NCBI GenBank assembly: GCA_009741485.1
Contig: CM019216.1
Coordinates: 48,961,248-49,025,247 of the forward strand
DNA length: 64,000 nucleotides
Direction of reading: 5' to 3'
Origin: Malurus cyaneus samueli
Taxonomy: Eukaryota; Chordata; Aves; Passeriformes; Maluridae
The notes beneath the pieces are model-generated. The model saw nothing but the letters and a program-made list of their open reading frames with translations, did no database searches and was not told where the DNA came from. The position numbers were made by a program, and so were the translations under genes. Position 1 is the stretch's first letter. The number at the start of each line of letters is the position of its first letter. Below are positions 62,593 through 64,000 of the stretch, piece by piece.

Positions 62593-64000
62593 ACAGTAAC
62601 CTAAGTTAGGGAAAAAAGTATTGCTGAACAACTTGGATGCAATTTTACAGCTTTACAGAGCTAGTAGAATTTGTTAAGATCGTTTGTCAATCTATCAATT
62701 GCTCCTCCCTGATAACTGTATGATTTCCCTACATTAAACTCCCAGTTTGGAGAACAGATTGATCATCTATTTGTAGTGTAATGATACCTTAATAATTACT
62801 ACATCCACGTATGGAGGGTACTGTGCAATCAGTTCTGAAGTCTTAGCAGACATATCAATTTAAGAATGCCCATATAACACTGCTGTTCTGTAACTGAGAC
62901 CTGTATTCTCTTGATTTTCTCACAGCTTCCAACATCTACTGCATGTTTGGAAAGAAGGAGCAACTGATTCCTTCTGCATAAGAACATAACCTTGCTTTGC
63001 ATGATGAATAAGAAAAAGGTTATGTCCTCCAGATGTCATTGCATTTTACCTCTTCCTTTGTGTGTTTTAGTCCAAAATAGCTGAGAGAATGTATACAATG
63101 GACAAGATTCCTGAAATTCAGAGGAATAGAAACCATAGGATGATGATGTGATACCCACCTCCTCACATAAGCAGCTTCTCCTCCTTGGTCCTCTGCCTCC
63201 TGGGCTCTGTTCCCTCTCCCCTCCTCACTACATTTCTGTCATGGCCAGTGTTTCTTACACCTGTGTGTGCAGCCAGTTTTTCTGCCCCACAGTAGCAGCA
63301 GAGGTGGTACCAGAAATCTGATCCCACTGGAGCTGCCCCTTCACAGACCAGCCCGATGGACGGTGCTTTCGCACAGCTTGTCCTGCTGATCTGCTTGGAT
63401 GCCCCACACCACAAGCCCTTTTGTGCAACAGGAGCATTTTGGCACTTTCCAAAGCGTTTAGCTTCATTGTGTTTGGCCTCTTGCCATGCAGACAAGAAAC
63501 ACAGCCAGAATGCTTATGCATTTTTTTTTCCTATGGCTTCTGTTCTCTAATTTGGCATAAAATCACATTTCGTCTCCTCACCTTTACATATCTAGCCTGA
63601 AATGGTAAAGCCTACCTCTGTGAGGTATGAGAAGACAAGGCTACAGCAGGAGTATAACTCAGTTTGGACACCCCTTCCACCAAAATGGGAGTATTACTGA
63701 CTTCCAAACAGAAAGGAAAGACTTCCAACCATTCTCAAGGCCTCAGCCATTCCCTGTCTTTGTGTGTAGGAATTGTATCTAGTCAAAACCTTCAAGGGTA
63801 CCAAACAGGTTTTGAAATCATGTTGTCACTCCCTTTCCTTTTCCTCTGTATTAAAAAATTTCTATTGGAATTATTTTTACAAACAGCAGAAACGCTCCCA
63901 GAGAATGGAAGATTTATATATTGAACACTTAAAAGCTAAATTACAGCTCTAGATGATTGTTAATTTGCCTCATAGTGAAAAATAATCTCTTTCCTTTATA

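Larger units (their letters stand above)
60725..64000. other. Non-coding sequence with conserved-element-like stretches
   Basis: A 15-bp tandem duplication CAAGACTCTTGCAAT lies at 61201-61230 with one mismatch. TTTA-rich tracts lie at 61276-61300 and 61798-61817. Two inverted repeats lie at 62433-62511 and 62568-62592. The frames near 63163-63521 are overlapping and unrecognised. Confidence 0.5.

Noticed and set aside
38003..62610. 15-mer GTAACCTAAGTTAGG occurring at 38003-38017 and 62596-62610
   Set aside because: One or two shared 15-mers are expected by chance in 64 kb; flanks do not align.
1..64000. Prokaryotic systems (CRISPR, operons, defence islands, prophage)
   Set aside because: No coding density, no ribosome-binding patterns and clear vertebrate repeats throughout.

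Overview
The window looks like non-coding DNA from a bird nuclear genome, an intergenic desert or a very long intron. The evidence is three or more fragments of CR1 LINEs, including one with a recognisable ORF2 C-terminus. There are also two solo LTR-like blocks of avian endogenous-retrovirus type, many T/G-rich low-complexity runs typical of birds, general CpG depletion and AT-rich composition. A neoavian bird, perhaps a passerine, is my inference; no single sequence proves the species. I saw no prokaryotic feature, CRISPR array, operon, rRNA or tRNA.

No host protein-coding exon could be recognised. The longest open frames (256 aa at 46393-47163 minus, 205 aa at 27390-28007 plus, 156 aa at 49082-49552 plus) match no family I know. 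The longest sits in a local GC-rich block and is about 5% tryptophan, which suggests a chance frame.

Layout. 1-5947: unique sequence with no gene. 5948-6603: probable solo LTR. 6604-21115: unique sequence with a GC-rich patch (12820-13260) and a long poly(T) (14917-14945) that may be the tail of a minus-strand retrocopy. 21116-21815: TATA-like box, strong splice-donor match and CpG-enriched stretch, a weak candidate for a promoter and first exon. 21816-45289: mostly unique sequence with poly(A)/poly(T) tracts, an AT-rich microsatellite (32461-32722), a (TCCCA)n satellite (35785-35922) and two possible CR1 tails. 45290-45900: CpG-enriched block next to an AT-rich segment that resembles conserved regulatory DNA. 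46500-47060: GC-rich block. 50050-51090: CR1-J-like LINE, minus strand. 54627-55017: solo LTR, minus strand, with a 5-bp target duplication. 59648-59805: ancient CR1, minus strand. 60615-60724: CR1 3' end, plus strand. 61380-62610: AT-rich, conserved-element-like sequence with several perfect inverted repeats.

No genes work together here. The supported content is a record of retroelement insertions plus a few stretches that may be regulatory and need cross-species alignment. I found no new biological system.
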